Under the pieces are notes generated by a model. That model saw only the letters and a program-made list of their open reading frames with translations, ran no database searches and was not told the origin of the DNA. The position numbers and the translations under genes were made by a program. Of a stretch of 34,427 bases of DNA, positions 1 to 8,333 are shown piece after piece (position 1 is the first letter of the stretch; every line of letters begins with the position of its first letter). Origin of the DNA: Cellulomonas sp. ACRRI (lineage in GTDB: Bacteria; Actinomycetota; Actinomycetes; Actinomycetales; Cellulomonadaceae); contig NZ_JAKRMS010000032.1 of NCBI RefSeq assembly GCF_022346185.1, positions 1 to 34,427 of the forward strand, in the 5' to 3' direction.

Positions 1-1
1 C

Positions 2-2959
2 CCCGGACGCCCCGACGCCCCCGTGCTCGGCCGGCTCGGCGGCACGATCGCCGGCCGCTACCGGCTCGACGAGCGCCGGCCCACCGACCTGCCGTCCGCC
101 GAGCGCTGGACGGCCACCGACCAGATCCTCGCCCGGCCCGTGACCGTGACGCTGGTGTCCGGACCGCGCACCGCCGCGGTCCTGGACGCCGCCCGGCGTG
201 CCGCGCTCGTGGTCGAGCCCCGGCTCGCCCGCATCCTCGACGTCGGCCAGGCCGACGGCACCGGCTACGTCATCACGGCCGCCGTCGAGGGCCGCAGCCT
301 CGCGTCCCTCGCCGGCCGGGCCCCGCTGCCCGCCGACCAGGCGCGCGCCGTCGTGGGCGAGGTCGCCGCCGCCCTGGAGGCCGCCCGCCGCCGCGGCGTG
401 CACCACCTCGCCCTGCGTCCCGACGCCGTCGTCCTCACCGCCGCCGGCCGGGTGGTGCTGGAGGGCCTCGCGGTCGACGGCGAGCTGGTCGGCGCCGCCG
501 GCGGCACGGCGCACGCGATGAGCCGCGCGGACGCGGTCGGCCTGGTCCGCGTGCTGTACGCCGCCCTGACCGGCCGGTGGCCGTCGGTGTCCGCCTCCGG
601 ACAGGCTGCCGTGCCCACGTTCGCCGAGTGGTCGGCGGGCGGGACGCCGGCCCGCGCGGCCGTCGAGCTCGACGCCGGCCTGCCGATCGCACCCGAGCAC
701 GAGGGCGCGCCGCTGCCGCCGGTCGACCTGGTGCCGAGCGTCCCCGCCGACCTCGACACGCTGTGCGCGGTCACGCTCGGACCGCACGACGACGGACCGC
801 ACAGCCCCGGCGAGCTCGTGCGCGAGCTCGAGCCGTGGCGCGCCGTCCGCGCCGACGAGATCTTCCGCGCCGCCGACGCCGGTCGCTGGCCCGCCCTGCC
901 GGGTCAGCCCCCCGCGGCCCCCGCCGCACGGGCCGGGGTGGCCGCCGGTGCGGCCGCCGCCGCGGCGGGGACCGGCACGACCACCGCACCTCCGACGGGA
1001 AGCAGCCCGATGACCGACGACCAGAAGCCCGCAGCGGACGACACGACGACGCCGGCGCAGGGCGCGCCGCGGGGCGGTGCGGGTGCCGCGGGTGCGGGCG
1101 CCGCCGGCGTGGGCGCCGCGGGTGCCGCGGGTGCGGGCGCTGCGAGCGCGGGTGCGGCGGGCGCGCCCGCCGCCGGTGCCGCGGGGGCCGCGGGAGCGAC
1201 GGCCGGCGGCGGAGCAGGTGCCGCCGCGGGCACGGCCGCCGCGGGTGCCGCTGCCGGCAGCGTCGCCCGGCAGTCCGTGCGCTCCGCCTTCAGCTCCGGC
1301 ACCCCGAGCGCCGGCGCTCGCCGGCCGGGCACGCCGCCGCCGGCGATCCCGCCGGCCAGCCCGCCGGCGTCGATCCCCCCGGCAGGCCGCGGCCCGGTCC
1401 GGACCTCGAGCCGCGGGACCACGGCGGTTCCGGCCGCCCGCCCCGCCGACGCCGCGGCCACGGCGGCCGGACGGCCCGGGGCCGCGCCCACCGATGCGGC
1501 ACGCCCCGAGGCGGCACGCCCCGACGCCCCGCGCGGCGCCGACGCCGACCGCACGGGCACACCCGCCACGGCCGCGGCGGGCGCGGGACCCGCCGTCGCG
1601 CCCGAGGCCGCGCCCGTCGTCCCCCCGGCACGCTCGGGGTCGCCGGCCGAGCCCGCACCCGCCACGGAGCCGGGCGCCGAGCCTGCACCCGCTGCCGCCG
1701 GCCGCCCGGCTGCGAACAGCCCGGCCGCCGGCCGCCCGGCTGCGAACAGCCCGGCCGCGGACAGCCCGGCCGCCGACCGCCCTGCCGAGGACGCCGCCGG
1801 CACGTCGTCCCCCGCCTCCCCCGAAGCGCCCGCCCGCGAGGACGACGCCCGGCGCGAGCCGGCTGCCGCGGACCTGGCGGTCGCCGGCATCACCGGCGTC
1901 GGCGCCGCGCGCGAGGACGAGGCGGGCTCCGCCCCGGACGAGCATGCTCGCGACGCACGCGCCACCTCGGACGAGGACGCCGCGGCCGCCGCGCCGACCG
2001 TGCGCCGGACGACCTCCGCGTTCGGCCGGTCGCCCGGGCGGACCGCCGCTGCCGGCGCGGCCTCCGCGGGCGCGTCCGCCGCGCAGCCCGCGGGCCCCGC
2101 GACCGCTGCGGACCCCACGGCCCCGGACGCCGAGCAGGCCCCCGCCGACGGCTGGCGCCCGGCCGTGCCCGACGCCGCGGAGCCGCGGGTCTTCCCGCCG
2201 TTCGGCTCCGATCCCGGCAGGACGGCGGAGGCCACGTCGCCCGCCGACGCCCCGTCCGACCGCCCCGGCTGGGACCTGCCGTTCCCGGCCGAGGAGCGCG
2301 ACGCGCCCCTCGCCGAACGGCGCATCGACCCGACGCGCTGGGTGCTCGGCGGCGTCGCCCTGGCCGTGGTCATCGGCGTCATCATCGCGATCAGCAACGT
2401 GCTCGCGCCGTTCCGGTCGCCGGGTGACAGCACCGCCGAGCCCACGCCCGCGCCGGCCACGTCCGCCCCGGCCGCCGAGGCCCCCGCGGAGGAGCAGGCG
2501 CCGGCCGGTGAGGAGCAGGCCCCCGCCGCGGCGCCTCCCGCCATCGCCGCCGTCACGAGCATCGACCCGTCCGACGGCGACGGCGAGCACGAGGAGCTCG
2601 TGGGCCGGCTGATCGACGGCGACCCCGCGACCTCCTGGTACACCCACACGTACAACCGTCCGGACTACGCGGGGTTCAAGGACGCCGTCGGGCTCGTCAT
2701 CACCCTGCAGGCGCCCGCCACGGTGTCGGCGATCACGCTCGACGTCAACGGGTCCGGCGGCGCCGTCGAGGTGCGCTCGACGGATGCCGCGAACCCGACG
2801 GCGGGCGACGTGCTGGCCTCCGGTGCCCTCGCGCCCCAGACCGTCCTGACCCTCTCGCAGCCGACCGAGACCCAGAGCATCGTGCTCTGGTTCCCCTCCC
2901 TGGCCCAGACGCCCGACGGCCAGAACCGCATCGAGATCTCCAACATCTCGGTGTCCTGA
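2..2959 (+). CDS. MviN/MurJ-type pseudokinase membrane protein with extracellular C-terminal domain (5' partial)
   Basis: The frame is open to the window edge. The first possible start, GTG at 23, has no ribosome binding site, so the true start probably lies upstream; residues below count from 23. Residues 1-280 resemble a Ser/Thr kinase fold (IAGRYRL entry, TGRWP near 190), but the ATP-lysine strand reads RPVTVTL, the HRD loop reads HLALRPD and there is no DFG, so it is a pseudokinase. Residues 300-760 are Ala/Pro/Gly-rich. One membrane helix follows (about 773-795), then an outside beta-rich domain (about 838-978) with a DGDPATSW motif typical of F5/8-type carbohydrate-binding folds. Mycobacterial MviN (Rv3910) has flippase, pseudokinase, membrane helix and external domain in one chain, the pseudokinase recruiting FhaA; here the flippase is either a separate gene or the part cut off. 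The role in peptidoglycan synthesis control is inferred. trxB follows after 96 bp. Confidence 0.8.
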   Translation, partial: PGRPDAPVLGRLGGTIAGRYRLDERRPTDLPSAERWTATDQILARPVTVTLVSGPRTAAVLDAARRAALVVEPRLARILDVGQADGTGYVITAAVEGRSLASLAGRAPLPADQARAVVGEVAAALEAARRRGVHHLALRPDAVVLTAAGRVVLEGLAVDGELVGAAGGTAHAMSRADAVGLVRVLYAALTGRWPSVSASGQAAVPTFAEWSAGGTPARAAVELDAGLPIAPEHEGAPLPPVDLVPSVPADLDTLCAVTLGPHDDGPHSPGELVRELEPWRAVRADEIFRAADAGRWPALPGQPPAAPAARAGVAAGAAAAAAGTGTTTAPPTGSSPMTDDQKPAADDTTTPAQGAPRGGAGAAGAGAAGVGAAGAAGAGAASAGAAGAPAAGAAGAAGATAGGGAGAAAGTAAAGAAAGSVARQSVRSAFSSGTPSAGARRPGTPPPAIPPASPPASIPPAGRGPVRTSSRGTTAVPAARPADAAATAAGRPGAAPTDAARPEAARPDAPRGADADRTGTPATAAAGAGPAVAPEAAPVVPPARSGSPAEPAPATEPGAEPAPAAAGRPAANSPAAGRPAANSPAADSPAADRPAEDAAGTSSPASPEAPAREDDARREPAAADLAVAGITGVGAAREDEAGSAPDEHARDARATSDEDAAAAAPTVRRTTSAFGRSPGRTAAAGAASAGASAAQPAGPATAADPTAPDAEQAPADGWRPAVPDAAEPRVFPPFGSDPGRTAEATSPADAPSDRPGWDLPFPAEERDAPLAERRIDPTRWVLGGVALAVVIGVIIAISNVLAPFRSPGDSTAEPTPAPATSAPAAEAPAEEQAPAGEEQAPAAAPPAIAAVTSIDPSDGDGEHEELVGRLIDGDPATSWYTHTYNRPDYAGFKDAVGLVITLQAPATVSAITLDVNGSGGAVEVRSTDAANPTAGDVLASGALAPQTVLTLSQPTETQSIVLWFPSLAQTPDGQNRIEISNISVS
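1701..1760 (+). repeat. 30-bp direct repeat in the low-complexity linker
   Basis: Two adjacent 30-bp copies (1701-1730 and 1731-1760) differ at one base near the end. They encode a duplicated GRPAANSPAA peptide in the disordered linker of the pseudokinase protein. This looks like recent slippage duplication, so copy number may vary between strains. Confidence 0.85.
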
Positions 2960-2988
2960 CCCCTGCGACCAGGCACCCCCGGCGGGAC

Positions 2989-3014
2989 GGAACAGACCGC
3001 GCCTAGGATCTGTT
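2989..3014 (+). promoter_or_regulatory. Putative SigR/SigH-type promoter of trxBA
   Basis: GGAACA (2989-2994) is followed after 17 bases by GTT (3012-3014). This fits the ECF promoter form GGAAY-N16-20-GTT of Streptomyces SigR and mycobacterial SigH, for which trxBA is a classic target. Transcription would start near 3020, leaving a leader of about 35 bases before trxB. The same stretch has a 7-bp inverted repeat (GAACAGA 2990-2996, TCTGTTC 3009-3015) and a TAGGAT (3004-3009) that could be a housekeeping -10. The match is seen; control by disulfide stress is inferred. Confidence 0.6.
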
Positions 3015-3055
3015 CTCCGCTGCATCAGCTCGTTCCCCGACCTCGAGGAAGCACC

Positions 3056-4117
3056 GTGACCGAGACCCCCGTCCGCGACATCGTCATCGTCGGCTCCGGC
3101 CCCGCCGGGTACACCGCCGCGATCTACGCGGCGCGCGCGGGCCTGGCCCCCTACGTGGTGGCGGGCTCCGTCACCGCGGGCGGCGCGCTGATGAACACCA
3201 CCGACGTCGAGAACTTCCCCGGATTCCCCGACGGGATCCTGGGCCCGGACCTCATGGACAACCTGCAGAAGCAGGCCGAGCGGTTCGGTGCCGAGGTGCT
3301 CTGGGACGACGCCGTCGAGCTGGACCTGGCCGGACCGGTCAAGACGATCGTCACCGGCGGCGGCGAGACGATCCGCGCCCGCGCGGTCATCCTGTCGACC
3401 GGTTCCGCCTACCGCGAGCTCGGCCTGGACGACGAGAAGCGCCTGTCGGGGCGCGGCGTGTCCTGGTGCGCGACCTGCGACGGGTTCTTCTTCCGCGACC
3501 AGGACATCATCGTGGTCGGGGGCGGGGACTCCGCGGTCGAGGAGGCCACCTTCCTCACCCGGTTCGGCAAGTCGGTGACGATCGTGCACCGCCGCGACGA
3601 GCTGCGGGCCTCGAAGATCATGGCCGACCGCGCCAAGAACGACCCGAAGATCCAGTTCGCGTGGAACTCCGAGGTCGTGGGCATCCACGGCGACGAGAAG
3701 GTCACCGGCGTCACCCTGCGCGACACCGTCACCGGCGAGACCCGCGAGCACGGCGCGACCGGCGTCTTCGTCGCGATCGGCCACGTGCCGCGCACGGAGC
3801 TGCTGGCGGGCCAGGTGGACCTGGACGAGAACGGCTACATCGTCGTCGAGGGCCGGTCCACCCGGACCAACCTGCCCGGCGTGTTCGCGGCGGGCGACGC
3901 GGTGGACCACACCTACCGCCAGGCGATCACCGCCGCCGGCTCCGGCTGCTCGGCCGCGCTCGACGCGCAGCACTACCTGGCCGCGCTCGGCGACGTGGAC
4001 CCGGCCTCCCCGGCCGAGATCCCCGCCGCCGTCGAGCGGGCGGACGTCGACGCCGCCGACGCGCTGGACGCGCAGGGCGCCGACACCGCCTCGGCCGCGG
4101 CCGCCGCCGGGCACTGA
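3056..4117 (+). CDS. trxB: Thioredoxin-disulfide reductase
   Basis: This cytosolic FAD enzyme uses NADPH to reduce thioredoxin. The FAD motif [16 protein letters not shown] lies near residue 13, the redox pair CATC is Cys138/Cys141, the NADPH motif [10 protein letters not shown] follows near 160, and the second FAD motif is [10 protein letters not shown]. The core has family length (about 310 aa). After it comes an Ala/Asp-rich tail of about 35 residues to 353 aa, not needed for catalysis. The GTG start is set by the purine-rich CGAGGAAG at 3044-3051 and by the immediate flavoprotein sequence. trxA follows after 8 bp, so the pair is an operon, probably driven by the SigR/SigH-type promoter upstream. 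Confidence 0.97.
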   Translation: MTETPVRDIVIVGSGPAGYTAAIYAARAGLAPYVVAGSVTAGGALMNTTDVENFPGFPDGILGPDLMDNLQKQAERFGAEVLWDDAVELDLAGPVKTIVTGGGETIRARAVILSTGSAYRELGLDDEKRLSGRGVSWCATCDGFFFRDQDIIVVGGGDSAVEEATFLTRFGKSVTIVHRRDELRASKIMADRAKNDPKIQFAWNSEVVGIHGDEKVTGVTLRDTVTGETREHGATGVFVAIGHVPRTELLAGQVDLDENGYIVVEGRSTRTNLPGVFAAGDAVDHTYRQAITAAGSGCSAALDAQHYLAALGDVDPASPAEIPAAVERADVDAADALDAQGADTASAAAAAGH

Positions 4118-4125
4118 GCCCCGGC

Positions 4126-4467
4126 GTGGCCGCCGCCCTCGCGGTGACCGCCGGCACCTTCGAGCAGGAGGTGCTGCGGTCCCAGCTGCCCGTCGTCGTG
4201 GACTTCTGGGCGGACTGGTGCGTGCCGTGCCGCATGGTGACCCCCGTGCTCGAGGAGCTCGCGGTCACCTACGCGGGGCGGCTCCGGTTCGTCGCCGTCG
4301 ACACCGAGGCGGAGCAGGACCTGGCCGCGCGGTACAACGTCGTCTCGATCCCGACCCTCTACGTGTTCCACCAGGGCGACCTGGTCCGGACGCTGGTCGG
4401 AGCGCGTGAGAAGCGCGCCTACGCGGCAGAGCTGGACGCCGCGCTGGCGGAGATCGCCACCTGGTGA
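4126..4467 (+). CDS. trxA: Thioredoxin with a variant WCVPC active site
   Basis: A 113-aa single-domain thioredoxin that reduces cytosolic disulfides and is recycled by TrxB. The core VVDFWADWC, the active site (Cys32, Cys35) and the cis-proline SIPTLYVF are all present. The active site reads WCVPC, whereas canonical thioredoxins have WCGPC. The residue between the cysteines tunes redox potential, so its properties may differ. The start is the GTG 8 bp after the trxB stop; there is no strong ribosome binding site, so coupling to trxB is likely. An alternative GTG at 4144 would give 107 aa. A strong hairpin follows 32 bp after the stop. Confidence 0.93.
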   Translation: MAAALAVTAGTFEQEVLRSQLPVVVDFWADWCVPCRMVTPVLEELAVTYAGRLRFVAVDTEAEQDLAARYNVVSIPTLYVFHQGDLVRTLVGAREKRAYAAELDAALAEIATW

Positions 4468-4498
4468 CCGCCGGGCCCGGCACCGCCTGACCCCGGAT

Positions 4499-4523
4499 CC
4501 TCCCCGTCCGCCGGACGGGGAGG
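4499..4523 (+). terminator. Hairpin terminator of trxBA
   Basis: A perfect 11-bp stem (CCTCCCCGTCC at 4499-4509 with 4513-4523) has a 3-base loop and is followed by CTTCGTG. It sits between trxA and the next gene and so ends the trxBA transcript. Confidence 0.75.
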
Positions 4524-4583
4524 CTTCGTGCACGTGCGGCGCGCCCGTGGTGGACAGGGCGAGGGGTGGCGGGGGTGGCGTGG

Positions 4584-4596
4584 CACACTCGGGAGA
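4584..4596 (+). promoter_or_regulatory. Possible leaderless promoter (-10 CACACT)
   Basis: CACACT (4584-4589) is followed by six bases and then the ATG at 4596, so the A of the ATG falls where transcription would begin. The purine run GGGAG touches the ATG and is too close to act as a ribosome binding site. Leaderless genes are common in actinomycetes. No clear -35 is seen. Confidence 0.45.
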
Positions 4597-5936
4597 TGAC
4601 CGCTCTCGAGCGGCCCGACGGCACGGCGTCGGGCCCCCACCCGACCCCGGCCGCCGGCACGCGGCTCGACCGCTGGCTCGGCTCCTACGCCGAGCGCACG
4701 CACGGCATGCGCGCCTCGGAGATCCGCGCGCTGTTCGCCGTCGCGAACCGCCCCGAGGTGGTGTCGCTCGCGGGCGGCATGCCGTACCTCGAGGGCCTCC
4801 CCCTGGACGTGATCGGGGACCTCGCCCAGCGGGTCGTGGCCACCCGTGGCACCACCGCCCTGCAGTACGGCTCCGGCCAGGGCGACGAGACGCTGCGGGA
4901 GCAGATCCTCGAGGTGATGCGGCTCGAGGGCATCGAGGCGCACCCCGACGACGTCGTGGTGACCACCGGCTCGCAGCAGGCGCTCGACCTCGTGACCCGG
5001 CTGTTCGTCGACCCGGGTGACGTGGTCGTCGCGGAGGCCCCGTCGTACGTCGGCGCGCTCGGCGTGTTCCGCGCGTACCAGGCCGACGTGGTGCACGTGC
5101 CGCTCGACGCCGAAGGGCTGATCCCGGAGGCGCTGGAGACCACCCTCGCCGACCTCGCGCGGCAGGGCCGCCGGGTCAAGCTCCTCTACACGGTCCCGAA
5201 CTTCCACAACCCCGCCGGCGTCACGCTGTCCGCCGAGCGGCGGCCGCGGATCCTCGAGATCGCCGCCCGGTACGGCGTGCTGGTGCTCGAGGACAACCCC
5301 TACGGCCTGCTCGGCTTCGACCGCGAACCGCTGCCCGCGATGCGGTCCATGAGCGACGAGGGCGTCATCTACCTCGGCTCGTTCTCCAAGACGTTCGCCC
5401 CGGGCTACCGGGTCGGCTGGGCCGTCGCGCCGCACGCCGTCCGGGAGAAGCTCGTGCTGGCGTCGGAGTCCGCGATCCTGTCGCCCTCGAACGCCTCCCA
5501 GCTGGCGATCAGCGCCTACCTCGCCACCTGCGACTGGAAGGGCCAGGTCAAGGCCTTCCGCGAGCTGTACCGGGAGCGGCGCGACGCCATGGTCGGCGCC
5601 CTCGCCGAGCACCTGCCCGACGCGTCGTGGACCGTGCCGGACGGCGGGTTCTACACCTGGGTGCGGCTGCCCGAGGGCCTGGACGCCAAGGCCATGCTCC
5701 CCCGGGCCGTCACCGCCCGGGTGGCCTACGTCCCGGGGACGGCGTTCTACTTCGACGGGCAGGGCACCGACCACATGCGGCTGTCGTTCTGCTTCCCGAC
5801 CCCGGAGCGCATCCGCGAGGGCGTCCGCCGGCTGGCCGGCGTCGTGTCCGCGGAGAGCGAGCTCGTGTCGCTGTTCGGCACCGGGGCCCACGCGGCCCGC
5901 GGCGACGTGCAGTCCCCCGGCCCCGACCTGGCCTGA
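4596..5936 (+). CDS. PLP-dependent aminotransferase, class I/II (fold type I)
   Basis: A 446-aa enzyme of the aspartate-aminotransferase fold, close to the 2-aminoadipate/MocR-catalytic group but without the MocR helix-turn-helix. The PLP lysine is Lys265 in GSFSKTFAPGYRVGW. Other landmarks are YGSGQGDETLREQ, TTGSQQALDL, the YTVPNFHNPAG segment and EDNPYG. The C-terminal 25 residues are an extra tail. The substrate cannot be read from sequence; aromatic, branched-chain or aminoadipate amino acids are all possible. A GTG at 4566 would add ten residues, but family sequences begin near the ATG and the putative leaderless promoter favours 4596. The trxBA terminator lies upstream, so it is a separate unit, with the Ddl-like gene 142 bp downstream. 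Confidence 0.9.
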   Translation: MTALERPDGTASGPHPTPAAGTRLDRWLGSYAERTHGMRASEIRALFAVANRPEVVSLAGGMPYLEGLPLDVIGDLAQRVVATRGTTALQYGSGQGDETLREQILEVMRLEGIEAHPDDVVVTTGSQQALDLVTRLFVDPGDVVVAEAPSYVGALGVFRAYQADVVHVPLDAEGLIPEALETTLADLARQGRRVKLLYTVPNFHNPAGVTLSAERRPRILEIAARYGVLVLEDNPYGLLGFDREPLPAMRSMSDEGVIYLGSFSKTFAPGYRVGWAVAPHAVREKLVLASESAILSPSNASQLAISAYLATCDWKGQVKAFRELYRERRDAMVGALAEHLPDASWTVPDGGFYTWVRLPEGLDAKAMLPRAVTARVAYVPGTAFYFDGQGTDHMRLSFCFPTPERIREGVRRLAGVVSAESELVSLFGTGAHAARGDVQSPGPDLA

Positions 5937-5984
5937 CCCCTCGGCCGGTCGGGCGTCGCGCGTCCGGCCGCACCCGCGACCCGG

Positions 5985-5990
5985 TACGGT
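5985..5990 (+). promoter_or_regulatory. Possible -10 element (TACGGT) upstream of the Ddl-like gene
   Basis: TACGGT lies in the 142-bp gap before the ligase gene, about 90 bases from its start. No convincing -35 is seen 16-19 bases upstream, so this is weak. The rest of the gap shows only the AGGAGG ribosome binding site at 6065-6070. Confidence 0.3.
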
Positions 5991-6078
5991 CGAGGCGGCG
6001 CCGGCTGCCCGCGCGGCCCGGCGCCGCCCCCGCCCGTCGACGACCGGCCGCCCGCGGCCGTACCAGGAGGACCCGACC

Positions 6079-7041
6079 GTGCCGCTCGACCCCGTCCCCG
6101 CCACCCCGCGCGTCGTCGTCCTCGCGGGCGGTCTGTCGCACGAGCGGGACGTCTCCCTCCGCTCGGGCCGACGCGTCGCGGAGGCCCTGCGCTCGGCCGG
6201 GATCGACGTGTCCGTGCACGACGTCGACGCCGACCTGGTGCCCGCCCTCGCCGAGACCCGGCCGGACCTCGTCTGGCCGCTGCTGCACGGCGCGAGCGGT
6301 GAGGACGGTTCGGTGCGCGACGTCCTGGAGCTCCTCGACCTGCCGAGCCTCGGCACGGGGCCGCGCGCGAGCCGGGTCGCCTGGAGCAAGCCGATCGCCA
6401 AGACGACGGTCACCCGCGCGGGGATCGCGACTCCCGAGTTCGTCACGCTGCCGCAGAGCCTGTTCCGCGAGCTCGGCGCGGGGCGCGTCATGGACGCCGT
6501 CGTCGCGAAGCTCGGGCTCCCGCTCGTCGTGAAGCCGTCCCGGGGCGGTTCGGCGCTCGGCGTCACGCTCGTGCGGACCGCCGAGGACCTGCCCGCCGCG
6601 ATGGTGGCCTGCTTCGCGTACGGCGACACCGCGCTCATCGAGCGGGCCGTCGAGGGCGTCGAGGTCGCGGTGGGCGTGGTGGAGCTCGACGGCTCCCCGG
6701 TGGCGCTCCCCGCCGTCGAGGTCGTCACGGACGGCCCCTACGACTACGACGCCCGGTACAACCCCGGCCGCACGGAGTACTTCGCCCCCGCCCGGCTGCC
6801 CGACGACCTCGCGGCGCGCGCCGCCGAGACGGCCGTGGCCGCCCACCAGGTGCTCGGCCTGCGCCACCTGTCCCGGACGGACCTCATCATCGACGCGGAC
6901 GGCCAGCCGTGGTTCCTCGAGGTGAACGTCGCACCGGGCATGACCGAGACCTCCCTGTTCCCGCAGGGCGCGGAGGCCGGCGGGCACCACCTGCCGACGC
7001 TGTACCGCCGCCTGGTGGAGGCGGGCCTCTCCGACCGCTGA
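6079..7041 (+). CDS. D-alanine--D-alanine ligase family protein (ATP-grasp)
   Basis: A 320-aa ATP-grasp enzyme. The N-terminal VVVLAGGLSHERDVSL resembles the Ddl glycine loop; HGASGEDG is at residues 70-77, the ATP lysine segment LVVKPSRGGSALGV at 149-162, and the metal/ligand motif EVNVAPGMTETSLFP at 281-295 corresponds to EINTxPGMT in Ddl. It is somewhat short for Ddl (usually about 340-370). The GTG start has a strong AGGAGG 8 bp upstream. Actinomycetes usually keep their main ddl elsewhere, so this origin-linked copy may be a second ligase or have another D-amino-acid or dipeptide substrate; that is inference. It converges on parB with a shared hairpin between. Confidence 0.85.
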   Translation: MPLDPVPATPRVVVLAGGLSHERDVSLRSGRRVAEALRSAGIDVSVHDVDADLVPALAETRPDLVWPLLHGASGEDGSVRDVLELLDLPSLGTGPRASRVAWSKPIAKTTVTRAGIATPEFVTLPQSLFRELGAGRVMDAVVAKLGLPLVVKPSRGGSALGVTLVRTAEDLPAAMVACFAYGDTALIERAVEGVEVAVGVVELDGSPVALPAVEVVTDGPYDYDARYNPGRTEYFAPARLPDDLAARAAETAVAAHQVLGLRHLSRTDLIIDADGQPWFLEVNVAPGMTETSLFPQGAEAGGHHLPTLYRRLVEAGLSDR

Positions 7042-7056
7042 GGCGGCCCAGGACGC

Positions 7057-7105
7057 ACGCCACGAGGCGCCGGCATCCCGTGGGGGAAGCCGCGCCTCGT
7101 GGCGT
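7057..7105. terminator. Bidirectional hairpin between the convergent ligase gene and parB
   Basis: A perfect 14-bp inverted repeat (7057-7070 with 7092-7105) has a 21-base loop. It lies in the 71-bp gap between two convergent stops, so it probably ends transcription from both sides. Confidence 0.7.
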
Positions 7106-7112
7106 CGGACGG

Positions 7113-8333
7113 TCAGGAGCGCAGGATGCCCGGGTCGTCGGGGGCCAGGCTCGACAGGATGCGGTTCAGGTCCTGCACCGACGCGAACTCCACCGTGAGC
7201 TTGCCGCGCTGCTTGCCCAGGTCGACCTTCACGCGGGTCTCGAACCGGTCGGAGAGCCGGCTCGCCAGGTCGTCCAGGGCCTCGTTGCGCAGCCCTGCAC
7301 GCGGCCGCCGGCGCTTCGGGGTCCCGTCCTCGGCGCCGAGCGCGACGATCTCCTCGACCGCGCGCACCGACAGCCCCTCCGCCACGATCCGCTGCGCGAG
7401 CCGCTCGATCGCCGCACCGTCGCTCAGGCCGAGCAGGGCGCGGGCGTGGCCCGCGGACAGCACGCCCGCGGCGACCCGGCGCTGGACGAGCGGGGGCAGC
7501 CGCAGCAGGCGCAGGGTGTTGGAGATCTGCGGCCGCGACCGGTGGATCCGCCGGGCCAGCTCGTCGTGCGTGCAGCCGAAGTCGTCCAGCAGCTGCTGGT
7601 ATGCCGCCGCCTCCTCCAGCGGGTTGAGCTGGGAACGGTGCAGGTTCTCGAGCAGGGCGTCGCGGAGCAGGTCCGCGTCCTCCGTCTGCCGCACGATCGC
7701 CGGGATCGTGTCCAGCCCCGCCGCCTGGGTCGCGCGCCAGCGCCGCTCCCCCATGATCAGCTCGTAGCCGTCGTCCACCGCGCGCACGACGACGGGCTGC
7801 AGCACGCCGATCTCGCGGATGGAGCCGACCAGCTCGTCGAGCGCGTCCTCGTCGAACACCGACCGCGGCTGCCGCGGGTTCGGCCGGATGGATCCGACAG
7901 GCAGCTCCGCGAACACCGCGCCGGGCACGGGGACGAGGTCGTCGACCTCGGCGGTCGGCGGCATCGGCGGCACCTCGTCGGCCGGTGCGGGCCCGGCCGG
8001 CGCCTGCGACCGCGTGCGCGCCGGCTGGCGGACGGTGAGGGACGGCACGCCCTTGCGGCCGTTGGACCGCGGGGCGGCGGCCGCGGGCGCCGGTGCGGCC
8101 GTGGCCGCCCGCGCCGAGGGCGCCCGGTGGTCGACAGGTGCTCCGTCGGGCGGCGCCTCGGTCGCCCCGCGGGTGTCCCTGCTGGTCAGCGCGTCGGAGC
8201 GCGGGCCGCGGTCGTCCGCGGTGGTGCGGTCCGGGAAGAAGACGTCGACCGGCCGGTCCCCCTCGCGGGGCTCCGCCCCGGTGGGGATGAGCGCGCCCAG
8301 GCCGCGCCCGAGCCCTCGCCGCTTCTCGCTCAC
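7113..8333 (-). CDS. parB: Chromosome-partitioning protein ParB
   Basis: ParB is the parS-binding CTP-dependent clamp that loads and spreads around the origin and is moved by ParA. The 406-aa chain starts with the ParA-stimulating peptide [13 protein letters not shown], then has a long Ala/Pro-rich linker to about 140. The CTP-binding core follows (IRPNPRQPR 149-157, GERRWR 195-200), then a helix-turn-helix (about 254-275, [17 protein letters not shown]) and a C-terminal dimerisation domain. The GTG start overlaps the parA stop as GTGA. Its targets lie close by: one parS inside rsmG and a cluster between rsmG and khpB. Confidence 0.97.
   Translation of the reverse strand: MSEKRRGLGRGLGALIPTGAEPREGDRPVDVFFPDRTTADDRGPRSDALTSRDTRGATEAPPDGAPVDHRAPSARAATAAPAPAAAAPRSNGRKGVPSLTVRQPARTRSQAPAGPAPADEVPPMPPTAEVDDLVPVPGAVFAELPVGSIRPNPRQPRSVFDEDALDELVGSIREIGVLQPVVVRAVDDGYELIMGERRWRATQAAGLDTIPAIVRQTEDADLLRDALLENLHRSQLNPLEEAAAYQQLLDDFGCTHDELARRIHRSRPQISNTLRLLRLPPLVQRRVAAGVLSAGHARALLGLSDGAAIERLAQRIVAEGLSVRAVEEIVALGAEDGTPKRRRPRAGLRNEALDDLASRLSDRFETRVKVDLGKQRGKLTVEFASVQDLNRILSSLAPDDPGILRS

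Noticed and set aside
904..2655. Long open frames on both strands within the pseudokinase linker
   Set aside because: They mirror the Ala/Pro-rich codons of the real frame and show no independent start signal or motif.
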